A stretch of 64,000 nucleotides of DNA. It comes from Pseudomonadota bacterium. GTDB taxonomy: Bacteria > Myxococcota_A > Polyangia > GCA-2747355. The translations under genes were made by a program, and so were the position numbers. The DNA lies in assembly GCA_016702545.1 (NCBI GenBank), contig JADJDT010000015.1, forward strand, positions 92,491 through 156,490. The letters are read 5' to 3'. Numbering within the stretch: the stretch's first letter is position 1; the number at the start of each line of letters is the position of its first letter. Positions 18,081 through 26,626 of this stretch are shown one piece after another. Below the pieces are notes generated by a model, which saw only the letters and a list, made by a program, of their open reading frames with translations, ran no database searches and was not told the origin of the DNA.

Positions 18081-19288
18081 AGCGAAGCCACGCGCACCCG
18101 GCCATCGAAGGCAGAGGCCACGACCCCGCAGCGCGTGGCCGCGAGCTCGTAGATCGCCGCGCCCGTGCTCAGCTCGTCGAGCAGCCGCGGGGCGCTCGGT
18201 TGGCTGAGGTCGTAGACCTGGATACTGCCGGCCCCGCGCACGCCGGTGCCGACGTAGAGCCGCGAGCCCGAACCGTCCAGGCCGCGGTAGTCGAGCGAGC
18301 CCGCCGGACTGCTCCAGACCACGACCGGCGCGTTGGGGTGGACCACGTCGATCACCAGCAGCCGCCGGCCCGTCTTGGAGACCACGTACGCATAGTGCCC
18401 CTCGCTCCAGACCTCGTAGACCGTACCGGTCGGATCGTGGATCGTCATGTCCAGGGTGCCGACCACCGTCGGTGGGCCGACCGGAGGGAGGTCGAGCACA
18501 TGGAAGTGGGTCCTGGCGGCGACGTAGAGCGTGGTGCCCACGATCTGAACATCCTGCGTCACCCCGCTGAGCGGCAGCTGGTAGAGCAGCGACGGGTTGG
18601 TGGGCACCGCGATGTCGACCACCGCCAGGCCCTCGGTGTGGTTCGCGACGTAGGCGCGACCGCGCGCCACCTGCACCGCCCAGGCCTCGCCGGGCAGGTC
18701 GAGGCCACCGAGGTGGACGGGCACGCCCGCGGACACCTCGGCCACCACCAGCCCGCCCCAGTAGGTCGCCAGATACGCCCTGCCGTTGGCGAGGTGCAGG
18801 CCGAGAACATCGTTGTCGGTCGCCGAGATCTGCGCTGGAGCAAGGTCCGTGCGCAGCAGCCCGGTGGACCTGGGGCTCGCCGGCTCCGCGAGGTCGAGCA
18901 GCTCGATGCCATCCTCACCCTCGGAGACCCCGACGGCGACGGTATTGCCGTCGCGGGCCAAAGACTGCCCGATGCCGGCCAACCGAGACGCTACGCTGGT
19001 CACGAGGGTCAGCGTGCCCGCCGCCCCGGCGGCATCCGCGCCCCGATCACCCGCGCCGGCGTCGGCGCCGCCGCTCCGATCGGCCCGGGCACCCGAATCG
19101 CGCACCGGAGCGTCCGGCGTGGCGTCCGCGAGCACCGACCCACCGGCGTCGCAGGCGCCCCGATCCACGGCGCAAGCGGAGCCCCTGTCGCGCGGCTCGA
19201 AGCCGGCGCGCACGCAACCCACGACCGGCAGCAGGCCCAGCCAGCCGGCCGAGGCCAGCCTGGCCCAGCGGAGCGACGCAGCCCTCAT
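18062..19288 (-). CDS. LVIVD-repeat lipoprotein
   Basis: A 408-residue exported protein. The signal peptide ends at the lipobox VVGC (cysteine near residue 22), followed by an Asp/Ala/Gly-rich linker (~60 residues, e.g. GADAGAGDRGADAAG) and then a beta-propeller built from LVIVD-type repeats: GIELLDLAEPASPRS, GLVVAEVSAG, GLAVVDIAVPTNPSLL, RLLVIDVVHPNAPVVV and SIQVYDLSQPSAPRLL. Such proteins sit on the outer cell surface or periplasm of myxobacteria; their binding partners are unknown. The ATG at 19288 gives a normal signal peptide. It is convergent with the RND pump and overlaps it by 19 bp at the 3' ends. Confidence 0.85.
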   Translation of the reverse strand: MRAASLRWARLASAGWLGLLPVVGCVRAGFEPRDRGSACAVDRGACDAGGSVLADATPDAPVRDSGARADRSGGADAGAGDRGADAAGAAGTLTLVTSVASRLAGIGQSLARDGNTVAVGVSEGEDGIELLDLAEPASPRSTGLLRTDLAPAQISATDNDVLGLHLANGRAYLATYWGGLVVAEVSAGVPVHLGGLDLPGEAWAVQVARGRAYVANHTEGLAVVDIAVPTNPSLLYQLPLSGVTQDVQIVGTTLYVAARTHFHVLDLPPVGPPTVVGTLDMTIHDPTGTVYEVWSEGHYAYVVSKTGRRLLVIDVVHPNAPVVVWSSPAGSLDYRGLDGSGSRLYVGTGVRGAGSIQVYDLSQPSAPRLLDELSTGAAIYELAATRCGVVASAFDGRVRVASLQPCGP

Positions 19289-19367
19289 CGGGTCGATAGT
19301 ACCACCCGCGACGCCATCACCCGGCCCGGCTTGCTCGCGCCGGCACCTGCCGCTATCGTCCTCGGCG

Positions 19368-20024
19368 ATGAGCGAGCTGCCGACGCCCACCTGTGCGGAT
19401 TGCGTGGCCTTCGCCGCCGAGGGGCGTGACGAACAGGGGCGGCGACGCGGGCGTTGCCGCTTTCGGCCTGAGCTGGGCTCGATTCCCGAGACCCTGCCCT
19501 ACTGCCACACCTTCCAGGTGCGGGCCGAGCGCGCCTCGGCGGTGGCCCTCCCCGCTCGCGCGGCCTCGCGGGCGCGGGCGGCGGCGGCGAGCGCGAGCCG
19601 CAGCGCGGGCGTCGCTCCAGCGCGCCGCGCGCCCGCGACGCTGCGCCAGCCGACCTGCGGCGACACCGAAGGAGAGATCACGATGGATCGCGATGGTCTC
19701 AAACAGGTGCTGCGTGAGCTGCTGACCGAGGAGACGCTCTTCGGCTACCCGGAGCTGGCTCGCCGCTGGGACGGCGGCACCTTGGTGCTGAAACCCGCGG
19801 ACACGACGGTGCAGAGTAAGGAAGTCCCGCTGGAGCAGCTCTTCCACAAGATCGTGATGATTCGCGATCGGCTGCGCGTGCTCGAGGCGAAGCTCAACGG
19901 CCACGAGAAGCTCTCCGAGACCGACAAGGTCGAGCTGCAGGGTTACATCTCGCGCTGCTACGGCACGCTGACCACCTTCAACGTGCTCTTCGCCGACAAG
20001 GACGACCACTTCAGCTCGAAGTGA
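19368..20024 (+). CDS. Conserved hypothetical protein with N-terminal Cys motif
   Basis: A 218-residue frame. The first ~50 residues hold cysteines in a pattern that could bind a metal (CADC, then GRCRFRP and PYCHTF). A basic Ala/Arg-rich linker of about 50 residues follows, then a compact helical domain (~110 residues) starting MDRDGLKQVLRELLTEETL and containing a coiled-coil-like stretch and DKVELQGYISRCYGTLTT. An internal ATG at 19683 has an excellent ribosome site (GGAGAG, six bases upstream), so a 113-residue form made from that start is likely in addition to, or instead of, the long form. The gene is 7 bp upstream of the TMTC-like gene, suggesting co-transcription. I do not recognise the family. 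Confidence 0.7.
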   Translation: MSELPTPTCADCVAFAAEGRDEQGRRRGRCRFRPELGSIPETLPYCHTFQVRAERASAVALPARAASRARAAAASASRSAGVAPARRAPATLRQPTCGDTEGEITMDRDGLKQVLRELLTEETLFGYPELARRWDGGTLVLKPADTTVQSKEVPLEQLFHKIVMIRDRLRVLEAKLNGHEKLSETDKVELQGYISRCYGTLTTFNVLFADKDDHFSSK

Positions 20025-20031
20025 GTGGCCA

Positions 20032-21738
20032 ATGTCGGCGGCCCCCACCAGCGCCACGCGCCGCGCCATCAGCCGGGCCACGAGCGCCTTGCCGCTGCTG
20101 GCCCTGCTCGCCGTGACGGCAATGCTCTACGCCCGCGTGGGCGACTATCCCTTCCTGCACTGGGACGACGGCGTGTACGTCAGCGAGCATCCAGCGCTGC
20201 GACGGATCGCGGCCGGGGAAGGCGGGGCCTTCACCGAGCTGCTCTCGCCACGCGAGGCGCTCGCCGGCCGCCGCTGGGAGTACCTCCCGTTGCGCGACCT
20301 GAGCTACGGGCTCGATGCCTGGCGCGCCGGCCTCGCCCCCCGTGCCTTCCACCTGACGAACCTCGGGCTGCACCTGCTCGCCGTGCTGCTGGTCTGGAGC
20401 CTCGCGCGCGCGCTCGGGCTCGGCGCGGCCCCCGCGCTGGCGGCAGCGGCCCTCTTCGCACTCCACCCCCTGGCGGTCGAGCCCACGGCCTGGATCAGCG
20501 CGCGCAAGGACCTGCTCTACACGGCGCTCGCCCTGGCCGCGCTGCTCGCGCTGCTCCAGGCGCGCCACCGCCGGGGGCGATCGCGCGCGTTCGCCTTCGG
20601 CGCCTTCATCGCTGCCACCCTCGCCGCGCTCGCCAGCAAGGGCCCGGCCGTGATCGTGCCGCTGCTGGCCGCGGTGCTGGTCTGGCGCTGTTTTCCCGCG
20701 GAGCAGCGCTCCAGCGCGCGCTGGCCGCTCTGGGGCCTCGGCGCGGTCGCCGCGGGCTGGGCGCTGCTCAGCCTGGTGATCGGCCGGCGCAGCGGGATTC
20801 TGAGCAGCGGCGCGACCAGCCTCGGCGAGCGGCTCGGCAGCGTGCTCGGCGCACCAGCTCACGCGCTGGCGCAGCTCGCGTGGCCCGTGGCGCTGTCGCC
20901 GAGCTACCGCCATCCGGCGGGATCGGTCTGGGCCCAACCGGAACCGTGGGTCGGGCTCGCGCTGGCGGTCGTGGTCGCGGCCCTGGTCGTGGTGGCGCAC
21001 CGACGCCCCGCGCCTTCGCCTGCCCCACCGGCCGCGGGGGCGCTGGCGCTCTGTGCCTGGCTGGCCCTGCTCCCGACGGCGGGCCTAATAAACGTGGCGC
21101 AGCCGCGGGCCGATCGCTTCCTCTACTTGCCCTTGGCTTGCGCCGCCCTGGCGATCGGCGCGCTGCTGCAAGCGGCCGCGCCCCGATTGCGCCGCGGCCT
21201 GGCGCTCGCCACCGCCGCGGCCCTTCTGCTCTGCGCGGCGCAAACCCAGCGCTACCTCGCGGTCTGGCGCCACGACCTCAAGCTCTGGACCCATGTGGTG
21301 GCGGCCGACCCCGATCATCCGCTCGCCAACGGCCAGCTCGCGGCGCTGGCGATCGAACAGGGCCAGCTGGTGCTGGCCAAGCGGCTGCTCGACCGCGCGC
21401 TGGCCCACGGCCCGCGCCTCGCGCCGAGCTGGTCCAATCTCGGCCGCTGGTGGCAGCTACAGGCTGGACCGGGCGCGCTGCGGCCCGGCGACGGGCGCCG
21501 CGCCGACCAGCTCGCCCAGGCCGAACGAGCGTTCGGGCGCGCGCTCGCCCTCGACCCGCGCTACGCGCCGCCCTACCTGGAGCTGGCGCGGCTGGCGCAA
21601 CAACGCGGCGATGCCCGCCGAGCCGAGGCGCTGCTCCGCCGCGCGCTCACGCTGCCGCGCTGTCCTGCCACGGCTCGGCTGCAGCTCCAGGCCTTGCGCA
21701 ACGCCACGCCGGCGCTCAGCCCCCGGCCAGCGCGCTGA
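20032..21738 (+). CDS. TMTC-like membrane glycosyltransferase with C-terminal TPR
   Basis: A 568-residue polytopic membrane protein with about ten helices, followed by a C-terminal region of TPR-like helices (residues ~430-550: ERAFGRALALDPRYAPPYLE, LARLAQQRGDARRAEALL). The signature HPLAVEPTAWISARKDLL and the early FLHWDDGVYV are typical of the TMTC/PMT-like GT-C proteins that combine an O-mannosyltransferase-type membrane domain with TPR repeats. The early Asp-Asp pair would be the catalytic acid. Expected role: transfer of a sugar from a polyprenyl donor to exported protein or glycan; acceptor unknown. The 3' end overlaps the convergent CBS gene by 23 bp. Confidence 0.85.
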   Translation: MSAAPTSATRRAISRATSALPLLALLAVTAMLYARVGDYPFLHWDDGVYVSEHPALRRIAAGEGGAFTELLSPREALAGRRWEYLPLRDLSYGLDAWRAGLAPRAFHLTNLGLHLLAVLLVWSLARALGLGAAPALAAAALFALHPLAVEPTAWISARKDLLYTALALAALLALLQARHRRGRSRAFAFGAFIAATLAALASKGPAVIVPLLAAVLVWRCFPAEQRSSARWPLWGLGAVAAGWALLSLVIGRRSGILSSGATSLGERLGSVLGAPAHALAQLAWPVALSPSYRHPAGSVWAQPEPWVGLALAVVVAALVVVAHRRPAPSPAPPAAGALALCAWLALLPTAGLINVAQPRADRFLYLPLACAALAIGALLQAAAPRLRRGLALATAAALLLCAAQTQRYLAVWRHDLKLWTHVVAADPDHPLANGQLAALAIEQGQLVLAKRLLDRALAHGPRLAPSWSNLGRWWQLQAGPGALRPGDGRRADQLAQAERAFGRALALDPRYAPPYLELARLAQQRGDARRAEALLRRALTLPRCPATARLQLQALRNATPALSPRPAR

Positions 21739-22177
21739 AGGCGGCCCGCAGCATCGCGGGCTTGGTGACCACACCGACCAGACGCTCGTCGGCGACCACC
21801 GGCACGATGCTGATGTGACGCTCGACCATCAGCGTGGCCACCTCCTCGAGGGGCGTCTCCGGGCGGACGGAGACCGGATCGGTGGTCATGATGTCGGCGA
21901 CCTGGGCCCCGCTGATCTTGTCGAGCTCGCGCTCCGCGCGCCAGGGGCTGTCGAGCGGCAGCACGCCGTCGAGCAGCACGAAGAAGGTCGGCAGGTGCAG
22001 CGCCTTCTCCTGGTAGATGAGGTCCATCGAGGTCACGACCCCCGCCAGGGCGCCATCCTCGGCGACGACACACACGCCATCGAGGCGCTCCTCGAGCAGC
22101 AGGCGCGCCAGCTCCTGCACGGACAGGGTCGGGCTGACGCTGCGCGCCTCCTGCATCACCTCGCCGGCTGTCTGCAT
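21716..22177 (-). CDS. CBS-domain pair protein
   Basis: A 153-residue protein made almost entirely of two CBS domains (Bateman module): VMQEARSVSPTLSVQELARL with GVVTSMDLIY, then IMTTDPVSVRPETPLEEVA with GVVTKPAMLRAA. The linker between them has an insertion (LHLPTFFVLLDGVLPLDSP) found in CBS proteins that associate with the membrane or with other domains. CBS pairs bind adenine nucleotides and sense energy state; as a stand-alone protein it probably regulates a partner that is not in this window. The start at 22177 has a clear ribosome site (GGAGGTGA). The 3' end overlaps the TMTC-like gene by 23 bp. Confidence 0.9.
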   Translation of the reverse strand: MQTAGEVMQEARSVSPTLSVQELARLLLEERLDGVCVVAEDGALAGVVTSMDLIYQEKALHLPTFFVLLDGVLPLDSPWRAERELDKISGAQVADIMTTDPVSVRPETPLEEVATLMVERHISIVPVVADERLVGVVTKPAMLRAAFSALAGG

Positions 22178-22350
22178 CGCTCACCTCCCTCGGGTCAGCA
22201 TACGCCCCTGCGCCCGCACGACCAAGGCCGAGGGCCGCCGCTTGCGCGCCCTCGGCGCTGTGCGACAGTGCGCGCGGGAGCAGCGCCACGGATGATCCGT
22301 CTCGAGCCCCGCGCATGAAGGCCTCCCCGGCAGCGCCTGGCCACCCGCTC

Positions 22351-22495
22351 AAGAGGTGTCCAGAAATCGTCGCGAGCAGGCCCGAGCGCAAGGCGCCGCG
22401 AGCACCGAAGCGGAAGGTACGGGCTGGTACGTGAGCATCGGAGCGCAGCGGCAACGCAGCGGTCGGGCCGCGCAGCAGATTTTTGGACACCTCTT
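22351..22495. repeat. Palindromic intergenic element, copy B, across the 5' end of the HDAC-family gene
   Basis: A 145-bp element with the same arms as copy A (AAGAGGTGTCC / GGACACCTCTT) and the core GCGCAAGGCGCCGCGAGCA, GTACGGGCTGGTACGT, GAGCATCGGAGCGCAGC, AACGCAGC. It is read through in the frame of the HDAC-family gene: no ATG, GTG or TTG in that frame occurs between the element's right arm and the conserved domain. See the separate finding. Confidence 0.75.
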
Positions 22496-24398
22496 CGGCG
22501 GCCGCGCCGAGCCGCTGCCCGAAGCGCTGGTCGGGGCGCGAGCGATCGGTCGCCGTGGCCTCGCCCGGGCGGCGAGCTGGGCGCGCGACCTCGGCCTGCC
22601 GCTGCCTCCGCCCGCGCGCCTGGTCTTCGATGAGGACTACGTCGGGCCGACGGCCGAGAGCGACAGCCGCCACGCCTTCGACGGCCGCCGGCCGCTGCGG
22701 ATCGTCGAGCGCCTGCGTCGCTCCGGCGTGCTCAGCCGCACCCAGCTCCTGCGGCCCAGCGTGCCCAGCGCGGCCGATCTGGCGCGGGTCCACCCAGCGG
22801 CCTTTCTGGCCGAGCTCCGCCAACCCGAGCGCCTGGCGGCCCTGCTGGCGCTGCCGGTCCACACCATCCAGCTCCAGGACGACCCGCTGCTGCCCTTCCT
22901 GCTGCAGAGCGGCGGCACGATGCTCGCGCTCGAGCACGCGCTGCGCCACGCGCTGCCGGTCTTCAACCTCGGGGGCGGCTTTCATCACGCGCAGCGCGAC
23001 CGCGCCGAGGGCTTCTGCCCGCTCAACGATCTCGCGCTGGCGATCGAGCGCGTGCGCGCGCTCCGCTTGGCGCGGCGCATCCTGGTCGTCGACCTGGACT
23101 ACCACCACGGCAACGGCACGGCGTTGATCTACGCCGAGGACGAGGAGGTCTTCACCCTCTCGCTGCATGGCCAAGCGTGGGCGCAGCTCGCGGGCAAGCG
23201 CCACAACCTCGACCTCCAGCTCCCGGCGGGCACCGGCGACGGCGACTATCTGGCGGCGCTGCGCGAAACGCTGCCGCCGGTCCTGCGCCGGTTTCGCCCG
23301 CAGGCCGCGATCTACCTCGCCGGCGCCGACGTCAGCGCGGCAGATCAGCTCGGCGACTTCCGGCTCTCGGAGGACGGCGTGCTCGAGCGAGACCTCTACG
23401 TGGCCCGCTGCCTGCGGGCGGCCCACGTGCCCTTCGCCGTGGTGCTGGGCGGAGGCTACGGGCCCTTCGCCTGGACCCTGCCCTACAACTTCATCTACAG
23501 CGTGCTGACGGGCACGCGCATTCCCTTGGCGTTGCGCCCGAGCAACGTCGCCGCTCAATACGCTCGCGTCCGCACGGCGCTCGGCCCGATCGAGCTGCGA
23601 CAGGGCACCCCGGCGCTGGCGGCCAGCGATGGCGACGCCCTGCTGGGCCTCGAGCGCGGCGAGTCGTCGCTCTTCATGGGCACCTACTCGCGCGAGGGCC
23701 TGGTCACCGTGCTCGAGCGCTATGGCTTCCTCGAGCTGCTGCGTGAGCGCGGCTTCGCCGCACCACTGATCTCGATCGACACCGAGGACCCCGACCGGCA
23801 GGTCTTGCGAATCCATGATGGCCAGCCCGACCCGGCCCACCTGCTGATCGAGCTCGTGACCCGCTACCGCGCGCTGCGCCGGCCCACCAGCGCCGCCTTC
23901 GCCCCCGACGGGCTGCGCCTGCTGGCGATCGAGTGGCTCTGCATGCAGAACCCCTGCGCCGACTTCACCCTCGATCGCCCGCAACTCCCCGATCAGCGCT
24001 TCCCCGGGCTGGGCCTCGGCCCCTGGATGCTCGAGCTGCTGCGGCAGATGGCGCTGCGGCTGCGCTGTGCCGGGCTGATGAACTGCCCGCGCCACTACCA
24101 CAACGCGCGCGTCTACGCGCGGGCGATGCGCTTCTTCGACCCCGTGACCGAGGGCCGCTTTCGCGCCCTGCAGGCGCTGCTCGAGCCGCTCCCGCTGCTC
24201 GAGGCGATCGACGCCGTCGCCCGCGGGGCGGTCGTCGACGAAGAGGGTCTCCCCTGGCACTGGACCTGCTTCGAGGGTGCGCCTCAGGTGCTCGCGACCG
24301 ACCAGGCGCTCAGCAGCTACCTTGCGAGCGCGGCCTATCAGCGCGCGGTGAGCGAGGCCCGCGCGGGCCAGCGGCTCCGACTGCAACTCGGCGGGTGA
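22431..24398 (+). CDS. Histone deacetylase-family protein with long C-terminal extension
   Basis: About 655 residues from the GTG at 22431. The HDAC/acetoin-utilisation (AcuC)/acetylpolyamine-amidase fold is shown by FNLGGGFHHAQRDRAEGFC (catalytic His-His), ILVVDLDYHHGNGTALIY (Zn-binding Asp and His), LAGADVSAADQLGDF (third Zn ligand) and VVLGGGYG. It probably removes acetyl groups from lysines or small amines in the cytoplasm. About 300 residues follow the catalytic domain (TLDRPQLPDQRFPGLGLGPW and beyond) and are not recognised. The start is unclear: GTG 22356 and GTG 22431 both lie inside palindromic element B, and the only in-frame starts after it fall well into the domain. An ATG at 22315 upstream of the element would be in frame if 146 bp were removed. 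Confidence 0.85.
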   Translation: MSIGAQRQRSGRAAQQIFGHLFGGRAEPLPEALVGARAIGRRGLARAASWARDLGLPLPPPARLVFDEDYVGPTAESDSRHAFDGRRPLRIVERLRRSGVLSRTQLLRPSVPSAADLARVHPAAFLAELRQPERLAALLALPVHTIQLQDDPLLPFLLQSGGTMLALEHALRHALPVFNLGGGFHHAQRDRAEGFCPLNDLALAIERVRALRLARRILVVDLDYHHGNGTALIYAEDEEVFTLSLHGQAWAQLAGKRHNLDLQLPAGTGDGDYLAALRETLPPVLRRFRPQAAIYLAGADVSAADQLGDFRLSEDGVLERDLYVARCLRAAHVPFAVVLGGGYGPFAWTLPYNFIYSVLTGTRIPLALRPSNVAAQYARVRTALGPIELRQGTPALAASDGDALLGLERGESSLFMGTYSREGLVTVLERYGFLELLRERGFAAPLISIDTEDPDRQVLRIHDGQPDPAHLLIELVTRYRALRRPTSAAFAPDGLRLLAIEWLCMQNPCADFTLDRPQLPDQRFPGLGLGPWMLELLRQMALRLRCAGLMNCPRHYHNARVYARAMRFFDPVTEGRFRALQALLEPLPLLEAIDAVARGAVVDEEGLPWHWTCFEGAPQVLATDQALSSYLASAAYQRAVSEARAGQRLRLQLGG

Positions 24399-24430
24399 AG
24401 GCCGACGCAGGCGTGGGCGGGCGGTGCGTT

Positions 24431-24585
24431 AGGAGGTTGGCGGAAATAGCTGGCCAGGTTGGCGGTCGAGGCGCCCGTGCGGCAAGGCGCGAGGAGGGCG
24501 CGTACCGCCTGTACGCAACCGACGAGCAACGCAGACGCGCGGAGGACGGCCGCCCAGCTGGTAAGATAATTTCGGCCAGCCTCCT
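24431..24585. repeat. Palindromic intergenic element, copy D
   Basis: A 155-bp element with arms AGGAGGTTGGCGGAAATAG and CCAGCTGGTAAGATAATTTC followed by GGCCAGCCTCCT; the outer 7 bp and an inner block (GGCGGAAATAGCTGG) can pair. The core has GCAAGGCGCGAGGAGGGCG, the centre GTACCGCCTGTAC, and CGACGAGCAACGCAG. It separates the convergent HDAC-family and outer-membrane-like genes; its last base is the first base of the TCA encoding the neighbour's stop. Confidence 0.72.
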
Positions 24586-25421
24586 CAGTGCCAGGGCGCG
24601 TCGAAGGACCAAGACACGTCCACCAGCGGGAGCGGGACCGAGAGCCGACTGCCGTAGGGGAACTCGCACCACGACAGCATCGCGCCGAGCCGTAGCTGCA
24701 GCGTCGCGCGCGGCTGCCAGGTGGCGAGCAGGGTCGCCTCGGCCGCCTTGTCGCCGCGCAGCCCCGGCATCAGGTAGCCGTCCAGCTCGACCCGATAACC
24801 GAGCCCGCGCCAGAGGGGCCCCTCGAGTGCCAGCCCCGCGTCGACGCTGAAGCCCGTGAACCAGGCCGCCGTGCGCGGGCGCACGACGTGCCACTCGACC
24901 TCGCTCCAGAAGCGCGGCCCGTCGAAGCGCGTCAGGTGCCGGGCCAGCCGACCGCCGGCGCGCAGCGTGAGGAGCTGCGCCCCCAGCGCCCGTGACAGGC
25001 GCAGGTGGTGGCTGGTCGCCAAGATATGCGGATAGGTCACGTCGTGCGGCACGATGCCGCCCGTGCCCTCGCGCGAGAGCAGGCGCATCAGCGGCGTCGG
25101 GTAGAGCAGACCGTGGTGGCTGGCGACCTCGACGCTGCCGATCGCGCCCCAGGCGAAGGTGGCGTCGAGCTGCGGCGCGACCAGGGCCAGCAGGGGGTGC
25201 AGCGCGAGCTCGAGGCGATCGGTCACGCCCCAGCGCAGCGGCCCGAAGACGCCCACCTCGAGGCGGCCTACCGGCAGCGTGCGGGCGGTGTCCGGCTGGA
25301 AGAGCGCATGCGCCGCCGCGGCCGGCCTGGGGCGCCCGAGGCCCAGCAGCAGCGCCAGCAGCGCGGCCGTGGTGGCGGTGGCCGGGGCGAGCCGGCGCAG
25401 GGGCGAAGCGCCACCGGTCAT
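24585..25421 (-). CDS. Predicted outer membrane/periplasmic protein
   Basis: A 278-residue protein with a signal peptide (AALLALLLGLGRPRPAAAAHA). The mature part alternates aromatic and glycine-rich strands (LEVGVFGPLRWGVTDRLELA, WFTGFSVDAGLALEGPLWRG, LGAMLSWCEFPYGSRLSVPL), the pattern of a small beta-barrel of the type that many myxobacterial genomes encode without known function. The ATG at 25421 overlaps the stop of the upstream nuclease-like lipoprotein gene (ATGA), so they are translated together. The stop codon abuts palindromic element D. No family name can be given; a transporter or structural porin-like role is possible. Confidence 0.7.
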   Translation of the reverse strand: MTGGASPLRRLAPATATTAALLALLLGLGRPRPAAAAHALFQPDTARTLPVGRLEVGVFGPLRWGVTDRLELALHPLLALVAPQLDATFAWGAIGSVEVASHHGLLYPTPLMRLLSREGTGGIVPHDVTYPHILATSHHLRLSRALGAQLLTLRAGGRLARHLTRFDGPRFWSEVEWHVVRPRTAAWFTGFSVDAGLALEGPLWRGLGYRVELDGYLMPGLRGDKAAEATLLATWQPRATLQLRLGAMLSWCEFPYGSRLSVPLPLVDVSWSFDAPWH

Positions 25422-26626
25422 GGCGTCACCTCGTACTCGGCCACCACGGGCACGTGGTCCGAGAGCAGCCACGCGGGACTCTGCCCCTCGGGCAGAGTGC
25501 CCTGGTCTTGCAGCGCCTGCGCCGTACCGGGCACCCACTGGCCGTTGGTGAAGAGATGGTCGAGCTTGCGATTGAGCGGGAAGTGCTCGTCGCCGACGAA
25601 GGTGAACCACGGCCCGGGGTCGGCCGCGAAGGCGGCCGGCGTGACCTCCGGTTGGTAGGCGGCGTAGAGCGCGTCGAGCCAGCTCTCCTCGCCCAGGTAC
25701 TGGTCCGGCTCGAAGCGGCCGTCCGTGCAGCCCTCGTCCTCGGGGAAACGCTCACGCAGTGGCGAGCCCGGTGGAATGGCGTTGAGGTCACCGCCGGCGA
25801 TCACGCGCAGCCCGGCGGCGGAGAGGCCGTCGAGGATGGCCTTGAAGCGCTCGAGATGCTTGCGCTTGGTGCCGTCGTTGGAGAAGGCCTCGGCATGGAC
25901 GTTCACCAGCGCCAGCTCACCGAGCTCGGGCACGGCAACGCGCACCTCCAGCGCGTTGCGGTGCAGATAGAAGTAGCGCTCGAGCGCCGAGGACTCGGTC
26001 TTGAGCGCCAGCGCGTGCCGCGTCGCCGCGCTGATCGGCCAACGGGAGAGCACGGCGTTGCCCGAGTCCACCGGTCCGATGCCATCCGAGGGCACGTAGT
26101 CCGCCTTCCACTGCGAGGCATAGGCAGCCCAGCCCAGCCCCGTGCGACGCAGCAGGCCCTCCACCTGATCGACATAGGCAGCCCGCTTCGAGCGCCCGGT
26201 ATCGACCTCCTGCAGCAGCACCAGATCCGGGTCGTAGCGCCGGATCCGCTCCGCCAGCGCGTCTAGGTTGGCGTTGACCTCCGCGGCGCTCATCAGCGTA
26301 CGCGTCCCATTGCACTCCCAGAAGAAACGCAGGCGCGCGCCGGCGTACTTGACGTTCCACGTCATCACCTTGATCCGCCCCGCGGGCGCCGGACCGGCCG
26401 CCACCGCCGCGTTGCGGTAGAGCGCCGCCCGCTCCACGGCGTCGAAGCCGGTGTTGAAGGGATCGCAGGCCGGCAGCGCAATTAGCGCCAGCAGCGCCAA
26501 CGGCGCCTGCAGCGCCTGCGGGTCGCGGCGACGCCAAGCCCCAGCGCAAGGGCCCGGTGCTCGCGGCGGCTGGGTGAGCCCCGACTCGTCCTCGCGCGCG
26601 GGCGCCGCCCCCGCCGCGGGCGTCAT
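25418..26626 (-). CDS. Endonuclease/exonuclease/phosphatase-family lipoprotein
   Basis: A 402-residue protein of the DNase I-like fold. Catalytic blocks are visible: MTWNVKYAG (metal-binding Asn), LVLLQEVDTGR (metal-binding Glu), LALVNVHAEAF, VIAGGDLNAIP (Asp/Asn pair) and LLSDHVPVVAEYEV (terminal Asp-His). The family includes phosphodiesterases, sphingomyelinases and nucleases; the substrate here is not evident. A hydrophobic segment ends in the lipobox LPAC (near residue 53), so it is probably exported and lipid-anchored, though it begins with a long polar stretch before the signal; a later start would give a more standard signal peptide. ATG 26626 has GAGGAG upstream and overlaps the stop of the preceding gene (ATGA); its own stop overlaps the next gene the same way. 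Confidence 0.85.
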   Translation of the reverse strand: MTPAAGAAPAREDESGLTQPPRAPGPCAGAWRRRDPQALQAPLALLALIALPACDPFNTGFDAVERAALYRNAAVAAGPAPAGRIKVMTWNVKYAGARLRFFWECNGTRTLMSAAEVNANLDALAERIRRYDPDLVLLQEVDTGRSKRAAYVDQVEGLLRRTGLGWAAYASQWKADYVPSDGIGPVDSGNAVLSRWPISAATRHALALKTESSALERYFYLHRNALEVRVAVPELGELALVNVHAEAFSNDGTKRKHLERFKAILDGLSAAGLRVIAGGDLNAIPPGSPLRERFPEDEGCTDGRFEPDQYLGEESWLDALYAAYQPEVTPAAFAADPGPWFTFVGDEHFPLNRKLDHLFTNGQWVPGTAQALQDQGTLPEGQSPAWLLSDHVPVVAEYEVTP

